Origin: Yinghuangia elevatio
GTDB taxonomy: Bacteria; Actinomycetota; Actinomycetes; Streptomycetales; Streptomycetaceae
DNA: 43,045 nt
Assembly (NCBI RefSeq): GCF_040649515.1
Contig: NZ_JBEZFP010000081.1
Location: 1 to 43,045, forward strand
Direction: 5' to 3'
Below, one piece after another: positions 22,972 through 31,185 of the stretch (position 1 is the stretch's first letter; each line of letters starts with the position of its first letter). The notes below the pieces were generated by a model. That model did not search any database and was not told the origin of the DNA. It saw only the letters and a list, made by a program, of their open reading frames with translations. A program made the translations under genes and the position numbers.

Positions 22972-24330
22972 ATGACCAGCCAGAACTCCGGTACGGCCGC
23001 CGCGGAGGACACCGTGGACGCGCCCGTCGGCCTGCTGCGCCTGGCCACCGCCGGGTCGGTCGACGACGGCAAGTCCACGCTGGTCGGCCGCCTGCTGCAC
23101 GATTCCAAGTCGGTGCTCTCCGACCAGTTGGAGGCCGTCGAGCGGGTCAGCCGGGACCGCGGCATGGAGGAGGCCGACCTCGCCCTCCTCACCGACGGGC
23201 TGCGCGCCGAGCGCGAGCAGGGCATCACGATCGACGTGGCGTACCGCTACTTCGCCACCGCCAAGCGCCGGTTCATCCTCGCCGACACCCCGGGGCACGT
23301 GCAGTACACGCGCAACATGGTGACCGGCGCGTCGACGGCGGAACTCGCCGTCGTGCTGGTGGACGCCCGCAATGGCGTGGTGGAGCAGACGCGCCGGCAC
23401 GCCGCGGTGGCGGCGCTGCTGCGCGTACCGCACGTGGTCCTCGCCGTGAACAAGATGGACCTGGTCGACTACGACGAGGCGGTCTTCGCCTCGGTCGCCA
23501 ACGAATTCACCGCGTTCGCCCGCGAGTTGGGCGTGCCGGACGTCGCCACGATCCCGGTCTCGGCGCTGCGCGGCGACAACGTGGTGGACCCGTCGGCGCA
23601 CATGGACTGGTACGGCGGCCCGACCCTCCTGGAGTTCCTGGAGACCGTCGGGACCGGCGGCCAAGAGGAGCAGGGACCGGCCCGCTTCCCGGTGCAGTTC
23701 GTGCTGCGCCCGCAGAGCGACGACGAGTTCCGCGACTACCGCGGCTACGCGGGCCAGGTCGCGTCCGGCGTGTTCCGCACCGGCGACCCCGTCGTGGTGC
23801 TGCCGTCCGGCTCGCGCTCCACGATCGAGGGCATCGACCGGCTCGGCGCGACCGTCGACCGCGCGCAGGCGGGCGAGTCGGTCACCATCCGCCTGTCGAC
23901 GGACGTCGACGTCTCGCGCGGCGACCTGATCGCCCCGGCCGAGGACGCGCCGGTCGCCACGCAGGACATCGAGGCCACGGTGTGCCACGTCGCGGACAAG
24001 CCGCTGCGGCCCGGCGACCGCGTACTGCTCAAGCACACGACCCGCACGGTCAAGGCGATCGTGAAGGAGATCCCCTACCGCGTCGACATCCAGACGCTCG
24101 AACAGCAGCCCTCCCCGGGCGAGTTGCACCCGAACGACATCGCCCACGTGGTGCTGCGCACGGCTCAGCCGCTCGCGCTCGACCCGTACGCGGGCGGCCG
24201 CCGCACGGGTTCCTTCCTGCTCATCGACGAGGCGGACGGCTCGACCCTGACGGCCGGCATGGCCGGTCCGGCGTTCGTGGACTCCGGTCGGCGCGGCGAC
24301 GCGGACCCCGCTGCGGAGCGATGTCTCTAG
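22972..24330 (+). CDS. cysN: Sulfate adenylyltransferase subunit 1, GTPase
   Basis: A 452-aa EF-Tu-like GTPase: G1 GSVDDGKST (28-36), G2 region EQGITIDVAYRYF, G3 DTPGHVQYTRNM, G4 NKMD, then two beta-barrel domains. It drives APS formation by CysD through GTP hydrolysis. It is the CysN-only form (no C-terminal CysC kinase domain is fused), so neither route to PAPS is present here. A GATCCCG-CCC-CGGGATC hairpin (24333-24349) lies directly after the stop, before the ABC transporter genes. Confidence 0.96.
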   Translation: MTSQNSGTAAAEDTVDAPVGLLRLATAGSVDDGKSTLVGRLLHDSKSVLSDQLEAVERVSRDRGMEEADLALLTDGLRAEREQGITIDVAYRYFATAKRRFILADTPGHVQYTRNMVTGASTAELAVVLVDARNGVVEQTRRHAAVAALLRVPHVVLAVNKMDLVDYDEAVFASVANEFTAFARELGVPDVATIPVSALRGDNVVDPSAHMDWYGGPTLLEFLETVGTGGQEEQGPARFPVQFVLRPQSDDEFRDYRGYAGQVASGVFRTGDPVVVLPSGSRSTIEGIDRLGATVDRAQAGESVTIRLSTDVDVSRGDLIAPAEDAPVATQDIEATVCHVADKPLRPGDRVLLKHTTRTVKAIVKEIPYRVDIQTLEQQPSPGELHPNDIAHVVLRTAQPLALDPYAGGRRTGSFLLIDEADGSTLTAGMAGPAFVDSGRRGDADPAAERCL

Positions 24331-24332
24331 CC

Positions 24333-24349
24333 GATCCCGCCCCGGGATC
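24333..24349 (+). terminator. Hairpin after cysN, possible partial terminator
   Basis: Arms 24333-24339 and 24343-24349 (GATCCCG/CGGGATC) form a perfect 7-bp stem with a CCC loop immediately after the cysN stop. No T-run follows, so it may only attenuate or stabilise the upstream mRNA. A separate promoter for the transporter genes is not obvious. Confidence 0.45.
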
Positions 24350-24429
24350 CGGCAGACGTCCGTAGCTCACGTCCCCTTCACGCCCACCGACTTCCGTGCC
24401 CCTGCACGGTCACCCAGGGAAGGTCCCTC

Positions 24430-25566
24430 ATGCCTGCTGCCCGTCTCCAACGCCGCAGATCGGTACGAACCGCGATAGCCGTCGCAATCGTCCCCGTGTT
24501 CGCCCTGCTGTCCGCCTGCGGCTACGGCTCGGACGACGACAAGAAGACCGACCCCGCGGCCGCCCAGCAGTCCCCGGGCGCCTCCACCGCGGCCAAGTCC
24601 AACTCGGCCTCCGAGTTGCGCCTCGGCTTCTTCGCGAACGTCACGCACGCCACGCCGCTGGTCGGTCTCAAGGAGGGCTTCTACGCCAAGGAGCTCGGTA
24701 ACACCAAGATCACCCCGACGGTCTTCAACGCCGGCCCCGCGGCCATCGAGGCGCTGAAGGGCGGCTCGCTGGACGCCACGTACATCGGCCCGAACCCGTC
24801 GATCTCCGGCTTCACCTCGACCAACGGCGAGCTGCTGCGCATCGTCGCGGGCACCACGTCCGGCGGCGCCTCGCTGGTCGTGAAGGCAGGCATCAACGGC
24901 CCGGCCGACCTCAAGGGCAAGAAGATCGCCTCGCCGCAGCTCGGCGGCACGCAGGACGTCGCGGTCCGCGCCTGGCTCGCGTCCAACGGCCTCAAGACCG
25001 ACACGCGGGGCGGCGGCGACGTGAGCATCGTGCCGACCGACAACGCCCAGACCCTCGCGCTGTTCAAGAGCGGCGAGCTGGACGGCGGCTGGCTGCCCGA
25101 GCCGTGGGCGACCCGCCTCGTGCAGGAGGCCGGCGGCAAGGTGCTGGTCGACGAGCGCACGCTGTGGCCGGAAGGCAAGTTCGTCACCACGAACCTGATC
25201 GTCCGCAAGGACTTCCTGGACAAGCACCCCGACACCGTCGAGGCGCTGCTGCGCGGCCAGCTGGCCACCACCGAGTGGATCAATGCGAACGCGGACAAGG
25301 CGAAGGCGTCCGTCAACGCGCAGCTCCTGGAGTACACCAAGAAGGAACTGCCGCAGGCCGTCATCGACGCCGCCTGGCCGAACATCGAGGTCACCAACGA
25401 CCCGCTTGCCGCGTCGCTGCTGAAGCTCAAGGACGACGGCGTCAAGGTCGGCGTGACCAAGGATGCCGACATCAACGGCATCTACGACCTGGCGATCCTC
25501 AACAAGCTCCTGACGGCGAGCGGCAAGCCCGCTGTCGCCGACGCGGGCCTCGGCACCAAGAAGTAG
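24430..25566 (+). CDS. ABC transporter substrate-binding lipoprotein, sulfonate/taurine type
   Basis: A 378-aa lipoprotein. A basic N-terminus and hydrophobic segment end in the lipobox LLSAC with Cys30. The mature part is a periplasmic-binding fold of the NrtA/SsuA/TauA class (LRLGFFANVTHATPLVGLKE, ALKGGSLDATYIGPNPSISG, WLPEPWATRLVQE). Its place in the sulfur assimilation operon points to sulfate, sulfonates or taurine; S. coelicolor has the same gene order, which argues for sulfur rather than nitrate. A strong hairpin (25573-25604) follows and probably lets this gene be expressed above the ATPase and permease. Confidence 0.88.
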   Translation: MPAARLQRRRSVRTAIAVAIVPVFALLSACGYGSDDDKKTDPAAAQQSPGASTAAKSNSASELRLGFFANVTHATPLVGLKEGFYAKELGNTKITPTVFNAGPAAIEALKGGSLDATYIGPNPSISGFTSTNGELLRIVAGTTSGGASLVVKAGINGPADLKGKKIASPQLGGTQDVAVRAWLASNGLKTDTRGGGDVSIVPTDNAQTLALFKSGELDGGWLPEPWATRLVQEAGGKVLVDERTLWPEGKFVTTNLIVRKDFLDKHPDTVEALLRGQLATTEWINANADKAKASVNAQLLEYTKKELPQAVIDAAWPNIEVTNDPLAASLLKLKDDGVKVGVTKDADINGIYDLAILNKLLTASGKPAVADAGLGTKK

Positions 25567-25572
25567 CGGGCC

Positions 25573-25604
25573 GCGGGGGCGGGCTCTGGCCGGCCCGTCC
25601 CCGC
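25573..25604 (+). terminator. Strong stem-loop between binding protein and ATPase genes
   Basis: Left arm 25573-25584 (GCGGGGGCGGGC) pairs with 25593-25604 at eleven of twelve positions around an 8-nt loop. Such intercistronic stems commonly stabilise the upstream mRNA and reduce readthrough, which suits the higher need for a binding protein. There is no T-run. Confidence 0.6.
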
Positions 25605-25650
25605 CCCGGGTTCCGAACAGCGGCGAAAACCACCGGGAAGGGTGGACGCG

Positions 25651-26496
25651 ATGTCCCAGACAGTGCACGAGCAGCCGGTCACGGCCGACTCCCCCGCGCC
25701 CGGCGCGAGCGGCACCGGGGGCACCGACGCGTACGCCGTCCGCCTGTCCAAGGTGTCCAAGGTCTTCGGCCGCGCGGACGGTCCGCCGGTGCTCGACAAC
25801 ATCGATCTGACCGTGGCACCCGGGGAGTTCGTCTGCCTCCTCGGTGCCTCGGGCTGCGGCAAGTCGACGCTCCTCAACCTCGTCGCGGACCTGGACAAGC
25901 CCACGGCGGGCACCATCGACGTGCGCGGTGGCCGCCCGGCGCTGATGTTCCAGGAGCACGCGCTGTTCCCGTGGCTCAAGGCCGGCAAGAACGTCGAGCT
26001 CGCGCTGAAGCTGCGCGGCGTGCCGCGCGAGCAGCGGCGCGAGGAGGCGCAGAAGCTGCTCGCGCTGGTGCGCCTGGAGACGGCGTACGACAAGCGCGTG
26101 CACGAACTCTCCGGCGGCATGCGGCAGCGCGTCGCGCTGGCCCGCGCCCTTGCGCAGTCGGGCGACGTGCTGCTGATGGACGAGCCGTTCGCGGCGCTGG
26201 ACGCCATCACGCGCGACGTGCTGCACGACGAGCTCACCCGCATCTGGGCCGCCGGGCAGTCGGGCGACTCCGTCGCGGGCGGCCGCTCCGTCATCTTCGT
26301 CACGCACAACGTGCGCGAGGCGGTACGCCTGGCGCAGCGCGTCGTCCTGATGTCCTCCCGCCCCGGGCGCATCGCCCGCGAGTGGACCATCGACATCCCG
26401 CAGCCCCGGCGCATCGAGTCGCCGGACGTCTCGGCGCTGTCGATCGAGATCACCGAAGAGCTCCGAGGGGAGATCCGCCGCCATGGCAAGCACTGA
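25651..26496 (+). CDS. ABC transporter ATPase, sulfonate/taurine type
   Basis: A 281-aa nucleotide-binding subunit: Walker A GASGCGKST (65-73), Q-loop FQEHALFPWLK, signature LSGGMRQR, Walker B VLLMDEP, switch His in VTHNVREA. It resembles SsuB/TauB/NrtD ATPases. ATG 25651 follows GGAAGGG; an in-frame GTG at 25642 sits directly on that site and is less likely. The 3' end overlaps the permease gene by 14 bases. A 13-residue loop rich in Gly and Ser (AAGQSGDSVAGGR) before the switch region is longer than usual. Confidence 0.93.
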   Translation: MSQTVHEQPVTADSPAPGASGTGGTDAYAVRLSKVSKVFGRADGPPVLDNIDLTVAPGEFVCLLGASGCGKSTLLNLVADLDKPTAGTIDVRGGRPALMFQEHALFPWLKAGKNVELALKLRGVPREQRREEAQKLLALVRLETAYDKRVHELSGGMRQRVALARALAQSGDVLLMDEPFAALDAITRDVLHDELTRIWAAGQSGDSVAGGRSVIFVTHNVREAVRLAQRVVLMSSRPGRIAREWTIDIPQPRRIESPDVSALSIEITEELRGEIRRHGKH

Positions 26497-27400
26497 CCTG
26501 ACGAAGTCGGTCGGGGAGGAAGCGCGCCCCGGCCCCGCGACCTCGGACGACGTGGCCGGCCTGGAGGCGGGCCTCGACGCGCTGGAGACGTACGAGAAGG
26601 ACCGCACCCCGCTGTGGCGCACCGCGCTCGGCAAGGTCGGCCCGCCGATCCTGGCCATCGCGTTCCTGCTGCTCGTGTGGCAGATCGCCTACTGGGCCGA
26701 GGTCAAGCCGCGCTACGCGCTGCCGAGTCCCAAGGACGTCTGGGACGCCTTCATGGTGCAGTGGAACGCCGGGGAGGTGCACTCGATCCTGTGGGTGAGC
26801 CTCAAGCGCGCGTTCCTCGGGTTCCTGATGGCCATCGCGATCGGCACGCCGCTCGGCCTGCTGGTGGCCCGGGTGCGCTGGATCCGGGCGGCGATCGGCC
26901 CGCTGCTGTCCGGCCTCCAGTCGCTGCCTTCGGTCGCCTGGGTCCCCCCGGCGGTCATCTGGTTCGGCCTCAACAACAGCGCGATCTACGCGGTCGTGCT
27001 GCTGGGCGCGGTGCCGTCGATCGCGCAGGGCATCATCTCGGGCGTCGACCAGGTGCCGCCGCTGTTCATCCGGGCGGGCCGGGTGCTCGGCGCGACCGGG
27101 CTGCTGGGCGTGTGGCACGTGCTGCTCCCCGCGTCGCTGCCCGGCTACCTCGCGGGGCTCAAGCAGGGCTGGGCGTTCAGCTGGCGCTCGCTGATGGCCG
27201 CCGAGCTGATCGCGGCGTCCCCGGACCTCGGGTACGGCCTCGGGCAGTTGATGAACCAGGGCCGGGATCTGGGCGACATGCCGATGATGCTCACGGCCGT
27301 GTTCCTGATCCTGCTGGTCGGCATCGGCATCGAGTTGCTGTTCTTCTCTCCGCTGGAGAAGCTCGTGCTGCGTCAGCGGGGTCTGCTGGTCGGCAAGTAG
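26483..27400 (+). CDS. ABC transporter permease, sulfonate/taurine type
   Basis: A 305-aa BPD-type permease with about six membrane helices. The EAA-loop segment RAGRVLGATGLLGVWHVLLP matches the SsuC/TauC/NrtB class. The N-terminal 45 residues are a charged cytoplasmic extension. It completes the importer with the lipoprotein and ATPase upstream, with which it is co-translated. A 7-bp tandem array follows the stop. Confidence 0.93.
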   Translation: MASTDLTKSVGEEARPGPATSDDVAGLEAGLDALETYEKDRTPLWRTALGKVGPPILAIAFLLLVWQIAYWAEVKPRYALPSPKDVWDAFMVQWNAGEVHSILWVSLKRAFLGFLMAIAIGTPLGLLVARVRWIRAAIGPLLSGLQSLPSVAWVPPAVIWFGLNNSAIYAVVLLGAVPSIAQGIISGVDQVPPLFIRAGRVLGATGLLGVWHVLLPASLPGYLAGLKQGWAFSWRSLMAAELIAASPDLGYGLGQLMNQGRDLGDMPMMLTAVFLILLVGIGIELLFFSPLEKLVLRQRGLLVGK

Positions 27401-27455
27401 GCCCGCTCCCCGGGACCGACGCCTGCGGACCACGCACGCCAACCACGAATCACGG

Positions 27456-27539
27456 ACCACGGACCACGAACCACGAACCACCGACCACCGACCACCGACC
27501 ACCGACCACCGACCACCGACCACCGACCACCGACCACGA
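27456..27539. repeat. 7-bp tandem array, twelve units
   Basis: Twelve contiguous 7-bp units of ACC-AC-[CG/GG/GA]: one ACCACGG, two ACCACGA, eight identical ACCACCG and one ACCACGA. More degenerate units run back to about 27429. It fills the gap between the permease stop and the chelatase start and ends 14 bases before the latter's ATG, so it overlaps the presumed translation initiation region. Confidence 0.95.
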
Positions 27540-27553
27540 ACGAGACGCAGGAC

Positions 27554-28312
27554 ATGAACCGCACCACCGCCACCGCCGCACCGGCGCTGCTCGCGATCGC
27601 GCACGGCAGCCGGGACGCGCGCCACGCCGCGACCGTCGAGGCTCTGGTGGCGCGCGTCCGGCGGGCGCGTCCCGGGGTGCGCGTGGCGGCGGCATACCTG
27701 GACCACTGCGGTCCGCGGGTGCCGGAGGCGCTCGCGGACCTGGCGGCGGAGGGCGTACGCGAGGCGGTCGCGGTGCCGCTGCTGCTGTCGTCGGCGTACC
27801 ACGCGAAGCACGATGTGCCGGCCATGCTCGCGGCGGGACGGCAACTGCGCCTCGACGTGCGGGCCGCGGCACCGCTGGGGCCGCACCCACTGCTGGTCGC
27901 GGCGATGGAGCGGCGGTTGCGCGAGGCGGGCGTCCGGACCGGTGACGAGGCCTGCGGCGTGGTGCTCGCGTCGGCGGGGTCGACGGATGCGCAGGCCAAC
28001 GCCGCGCTCACCGAACTCGCGCGCGGCTGGCGGCGTTCCGGGTGGGGTTCGGTGGTGACCGCGTTCGCGTCCGCGGTGAGCCCGGAGGTGGGCGAAGCGG
28101 TACGCGACCTGCGCCGTACCGGCTTCGACCGCATAGTGGTGGCCTCCTACATGCTGGCCCCCGGACACCTCCCCGACCGCATCGTCCGCCAGGCCCGCGA
28201 GGCCGGGGCCGACGTGGTCACCGGCACGGTCGGCGACACGCCCGAGGCCGGCGCGCTGGCGTTGGCGCGGTACGACGAGACCGTGCGGCCCGCCCTCGAC
28301 CGCTCGGCGTAG
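27554..28312 (+). CDS. Sirohydrochlorin chelatase, CbiX/SirB-like
   Basis: A 252-aa two-repeat chelatase of the CbiX class, with the metal-binding AHGSRD near the N-terminus, LLLSSAYHAKHDVP containing the second His, and the second-half DRIVVASYMLAPGHLPDRI. It would insert Fe2+ (or Co2+) into sirohydrochlorin. At the end of a sulfite-reductase operon, ferrochelation to make siroheme for SirA is the likely job. ATG 27554 follows GACGCAGGA. The tandem array just before it may affect its translation. Confidence 0.88.
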   Translation: MNRTTATAAPALLAIAHGSRDARHAATVEALVARVRRARPGVRVAAAYLDHCGPRVPEALADLAAEGVREAVAVPLLLSSAYHAKHDVPAMLAAGRQLRLDVRAAAPLGPHPLLVAAMERRLREAGVRTGDEACGVVLASAGSTDAQANAALTELARGWRRSGWGSVVTAFASAVSPEVGEAVRDLRRTGFDRIVVASYMLAPGHLPDRIVRQAREAGADVVTGTVGDTPEAGALALARYDETVRPALDRSA

Positions 28313-28553
28313 CGGCTCCGGGCCGACCCACGCTGCCCGCCCGCAGTCGTCCGGCGGCACGCCCCCATACGTAGGCGTACGGAATGGTCGGATCGCTCCC
28401 GAGTTGTCCCGGAACCGCGCGATCCGGATGTTGCCGCCACGGCAAGTGCACTGGTCGGCCCCGGTGTTGCGGTCGCGTCACGGTCCCGCCGCCGGGCCAG
28501 CCAGAACCCGCAAGTGCGGCGGAGGACACCACGCACGGCAGTACCATCTTCCG

Positions 28554-29450
28554 GTGATCGACACAGCGGCGGTGGAGCGGACGGTTCTCGCGCGCGCCTG
28601 CAACACGGCCGGGATCGACCCCGGCGCGGCCGACGCGGCCGAGTTGCTGGCCTACGGCGAGAACGCGGTCTTCGCGCTGCCCTGCGTCGGCGTCGTGGCA
28701 CGCATCGCGCGCGGTGCGCACCTTCTCGAGCGCGCCCGGCGCGAGATGGCGGTGGCCCGCTGGCTCGCCGAGGAGGACTTCCCGACGGTGCGTCCCGCGG
28801 TCCAGGTGGCCGCGGAGCCGCTGGTGGTGTCGGAACGGCCGGTGACGTTCTGGGAGCTGCTGCCGCCGGCCGACCGGGAGCCGGACGTACGCGACCTCGC
28901 GAAGCTGCTCAAGCGCCTGCACGCGCTGCCGGAGCCGCCGTTCGCGCTGCCGCCGCGCGAGCCGCTCGCGCTCGTCGAGACCTGGCTCGACTCGGCCGAC
29001 GCCGCGGTGCACCTGGACGACCGGCGGTTCCTGCTGTCCCGCCGGGATGAACTGGCCGAGGCGTACGCCCGCGTGGTGCCCGCCTTGCCGCCCGGCGTCA
29101 TCCACGGCGACGCGCTGCTGCGCAACGTCGGCGTGCACGGCGGCCGGGCGATGCTGCTCGACCTCGAGAACGTCGCGCACGACCTGCGCGAACTCGACCT
29201 CATGCTGATCCCGATGGCGGCCGTGCGCTACGGCCTCCCGGAGGGCGAGGCGGAACGCTTCGCGAAGAAGTACGGCTTCGACGTGACCGGGTGGGACGGC
29301 TACCCGGTGCTGCGCGCCGTGCGCGAGCTGGCCGCCACGGCGTGGGTCGCGCAGCACGTGCCGGGCAATCCGTCCGCGGAGGAGGAGTTCGAGCACCGTG
29401 TGCGCTGCCTGCGCACCGGCGACACGACCTCCCGCTGGCACGCGTTCTGA
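28554..29450 (+). CDS. APH-fold phosphotransferase-like protein
   Basis: A 298-aa protein with the aminoglycoside phosphotransferase/choline kinase fold: VARIARGAHLLERARREMAV (nucleotide region), catalytic loop VIHGDALLRNV, and metal-binding LLDLENVAHDLRELDL. The usual DFD/DxD is DLEN here. Substrate is unknown; many actinobacterial members are not resistance enzymes. GTG 28554 is preferred because TACCAT (28542-28547) lies six bases upstream without a ribosome binding site, indicating a leaderless mRNA. A UUCG-loop terminator follows. Confidence 0.85.
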   Translation: MIDTAAVERTVLARACNTAGIDPGAADAAELLAYGENAVFALPCVGVVARIARGAHLLERARREMAVARWLAEEDFPTVRPAVQVAAEPLVVSERPVTFWELLPPADREPDVRDLAKLLKRLHALPEPPFALPPREPLALVETWLDSADAAVHLDDRRFLLSRRDELAEAYARVVPALPPGVIHGDALLRNVGVHGGRAMLLDLENVAHDLRELDLMLIPMAAVRYGLPEGEAERFAKKYGFDVTGWDGYPVLRAVRELAATAWVAQHVPGNPSAEEEFEHRVRCLRTGDTTSRWHAF

Positions 29451-29460
29451 CCCGTCGCGC

Positions 29461-29488
29461 CCCGCGCCTTCGGGCGTCGCGGGATTTT
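29461..29488 (+). terminator. Rho-independent-like terminator with TTCG loop
   Basis: CCCGCGCC (29461-29468), loop TTCG, then GGCG-TCG-CGGG (29473-29483, 3-nt bulge), followed by ATTTT. It lies ten bases after the phosphotransferase stop and before lysE. Confidence 0.65.
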
Positions 29489-29526
29489 CGCTGGACACGG
29501 GTGCGGGGCGGGCCGAGCATGAGCGG

Positions 29527-30153
29527 ATGCTGACCACGCTGATCGCCTTCCTCGGCGCCTGCATCGTCGTCGCCGCCGCGCCGGGCCCGAGCACGATGCT
29601 CATCATCAAGGAGTCGCTGCGCTCCAAGCGGGCGGGCTTCCTCACCGTGCTCGGCAACGAGACGGGCGTGTTCGTGTGGGGCGTGGTGGCGGCATTCGGG
29701 CTGACCGCGCTGCTGGCGGCTTCCGAGGTGGCCTACGACGTCATGCGGATCGTCGGCGCGGGTGTGCTCATCCTGTTCGGCGTGCAGACGCTGCGGGCCG
29801 CGTGGCGGCGCAAGGGCGGGGCCGCGGAAGGGGACGGGGACGAGGCGGCGGCGCGGTCGGGCTGGGCGTCGTACCGCATGGGCCTGGTGGTCAACCTCGC
29901 GAACCCCAAGGCGGCGATCTTCGCGATGTCGTTCCTGCCGCAGTTCGTACCGTCCGACGCCCCGCAACTGCCCACGATGGTCGCCCTCGCCGCGCTGTGG
30001 GCGGTCTTCGAGATCGGCTACTACGGCCTGTACGTGTGGTTCGTCGTGCGCATGAAGGGCGTCATCTCGCGCGCGGGCGTGCGCAAGCGCCTGGAGCAGG
30101 TCTCCGGCGGCGTACTGCTGTTGCTGGGCGTGCGCATGGCCGTGGAGAGCTGA
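29527..30153 (+). CDS. LysE/RhtB-family amino-acid exporter
   Basis: A 208-aa protein with about six membrane helices and the family N-terminus LIAFLGACIVVAAAPGPSTM, then ESLRSKRAGFLTVLGNETG and MGLVVNLANPKAAIFAMSFLPQFV. LysE/RhtB proteins export amino acids or derivatives. In this sulfur-rich neighbourhood a Cys-related substrate is conceivable but unsupported. ATG 29527 matches family length; upstream in-frame sequence is not protein-like. Confidence 0.93.
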   Translation: MLTTLIAFLGACIVVAAAPGPSTMLIIKESLRSKRAGFLTVLGNETGVFVWGVVAAFGLTALLAASEVAYDVMRIVGAGVLILFGVQTLRAAWRRKGGAAEGDGDEAAARSGWASYRMGLVVNLANPKAAIFAMSFLPQFVPSDAPQLPTMVALAALWAVFEIGYYGLYVWFVVRMKGVISRAGVRKRLEQVSGGVLLLLGVRMAVES

Positions 30154-30174
30154 CCGGCGTCAGGCGGCCGACGG

Positions 30175-30786
30175 TCACCGGGCGGGATGTCTGCCCTTGG
30201 GCATGAGCTTCGCTTCCCGCGCGGTGCGGTCGGCCAGTTCGGAGCCCGGTTCATCGCCCAGGGTCTCCCGCATCACGGAGACAATCCACGTGGGCACGCC
30301 AGGCCTCGCAAGGACACCGCCGAACCGGGCGTCGCCCGCGAACCACAGGTGCTCGCCGTCGGCTCGGTCGCCGAAGACGTCGTCGCCGAGATCCGGCACG
30401 GCCATGCGTACGGTGCGGCCGTCGGTGCTCTCCAGATCGGCGAACAGCGTGCCTTCCTCTGCGTCGACGGCCCAGCGCGCCGGCCACGCCTGCCAGGTGT
30501 ACGCGTTCAGGACGCGGCTCAAGTGGCGGTCCTCCGCCCCGGACGCGGCAATGACCACGACCCCGGCCAGGACCACGATTACGAGCACGCCGCCGACGAC
30601 GGCCATCACACCGGACCACAGCGCCGCGGCCACGAAGGCCCCGGCGGCCAGCGCGGCGAACACCGCCGTGCAGCCGAAGGAGAACGAACGTCCGGACCGG
30701 CGCGAGGAGTTGAGCTTCTCCCGCACACCCGGATGGCGGATGGCCGGCTCCGACGACACCTCGATGCCGTACGGGACACCTGTCAT
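30175..30786 (-). CDS. Small membrane protein, hypothetical
   Basis: A 203-aa protein with a basic N-terminal segment (REKLNSSRRSGRSFSFG) and two membrane helices (about 38-58 and 60-83). A soluble C-terminal domain of about 115 aa has WPARWAVDAEEGTLFADLES and WIVSVMRETLGDEPG. I recognise no family. It is convergent with lysE, with only about 20 bp between the stops. Confidence 0.7.
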   Translation of the reverse strand: MTGVPYGIEVSSEPAIRHPGVREKLNSSRRSGRSFSFGCTAVFAALAAGAFVAAALWSGVMAVVGGVLVIVVLAGVVVIAASGAEDRHLSRVLNAYTWQAWPARWAVDAEEGTLFADLESTDGRTVRMAVPDLGDDVFGDRADGEHLWFAGDARFGGVLARPGVPTWIVSVMRETLGDEPGSELADRTAREAKLMPKGRHPAR

Positions 30787-30926
30787 GACCGCACCCCCGG
30801 TTTCCGGCGCGGAGCCGGTGATCGACGCGCCGTGGTGCGCAGTACCTTACTGCCGACCGCCGCGTCGGTCTCACGACTCGGACCGGCTGATGCGTCGACA
30901 CCACATGGTCGCCTAGGATGGTGCCC

Positions 30927-31004
30927 ATGCATCGGAGGACCCTGACCCGGCGACGCGCGGTGGACTTCTGCCGCGTGTGCAGCTGCGTGTGTCCGGCTTG
31001 CTGA
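30927..31004 (+). CDS. Leaderless poly-cysteine leader peptide
   Basis: A 25-aa ORF: MHRRTLTRRRAVDF then CRVCSCVCPAC, five Cys within the last eleven residues directly before TGA. TAGGAT (30914-30919) lies seven bases before the ATG and there is no ribosome binding site, so the mRNA should start at the ATG. Known precedent: in mycobacteria, leaderless poly-Cys short ORFs are cysteine-responsive attenuators of sulfur genes, where ribosome pausing at Cys codons changes downstream expression. Here the next gene, 182 bp on, is an orphan winged-helix regulator. I infer that its expression responds to cysteine supply. Confidence 0.8.
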   Translation: MHRRTLTRRRAVDFCRVCSCVCPAC

Positions 31005-31185
31005 CGTTCCGTCACCCCTGAGCCGTCCGACCCTCCGTTTCCCGAGCTTCCGCCTGTCGCCGCCGTACCGCGGCCGGGCTTCCGATCCACGCCGACCGAA
31101 CAGCCGCACCGCGGAAGGTACGCGCGCCCCTGCGCGCGCCGCCGCGACGTGCGCTCGAACGGCGTACCCGAAGGGACATCGACCC

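Noticed and set aside
27456..27539. CRISPR array
   Set aside because: Repeats are 7 bp, directly contiguous and have no spacers.
30187..30945. 252-codon plus-strand frame
   Set aside because: Antisense to the small membrane protein gene and compositionally unlike a protein.
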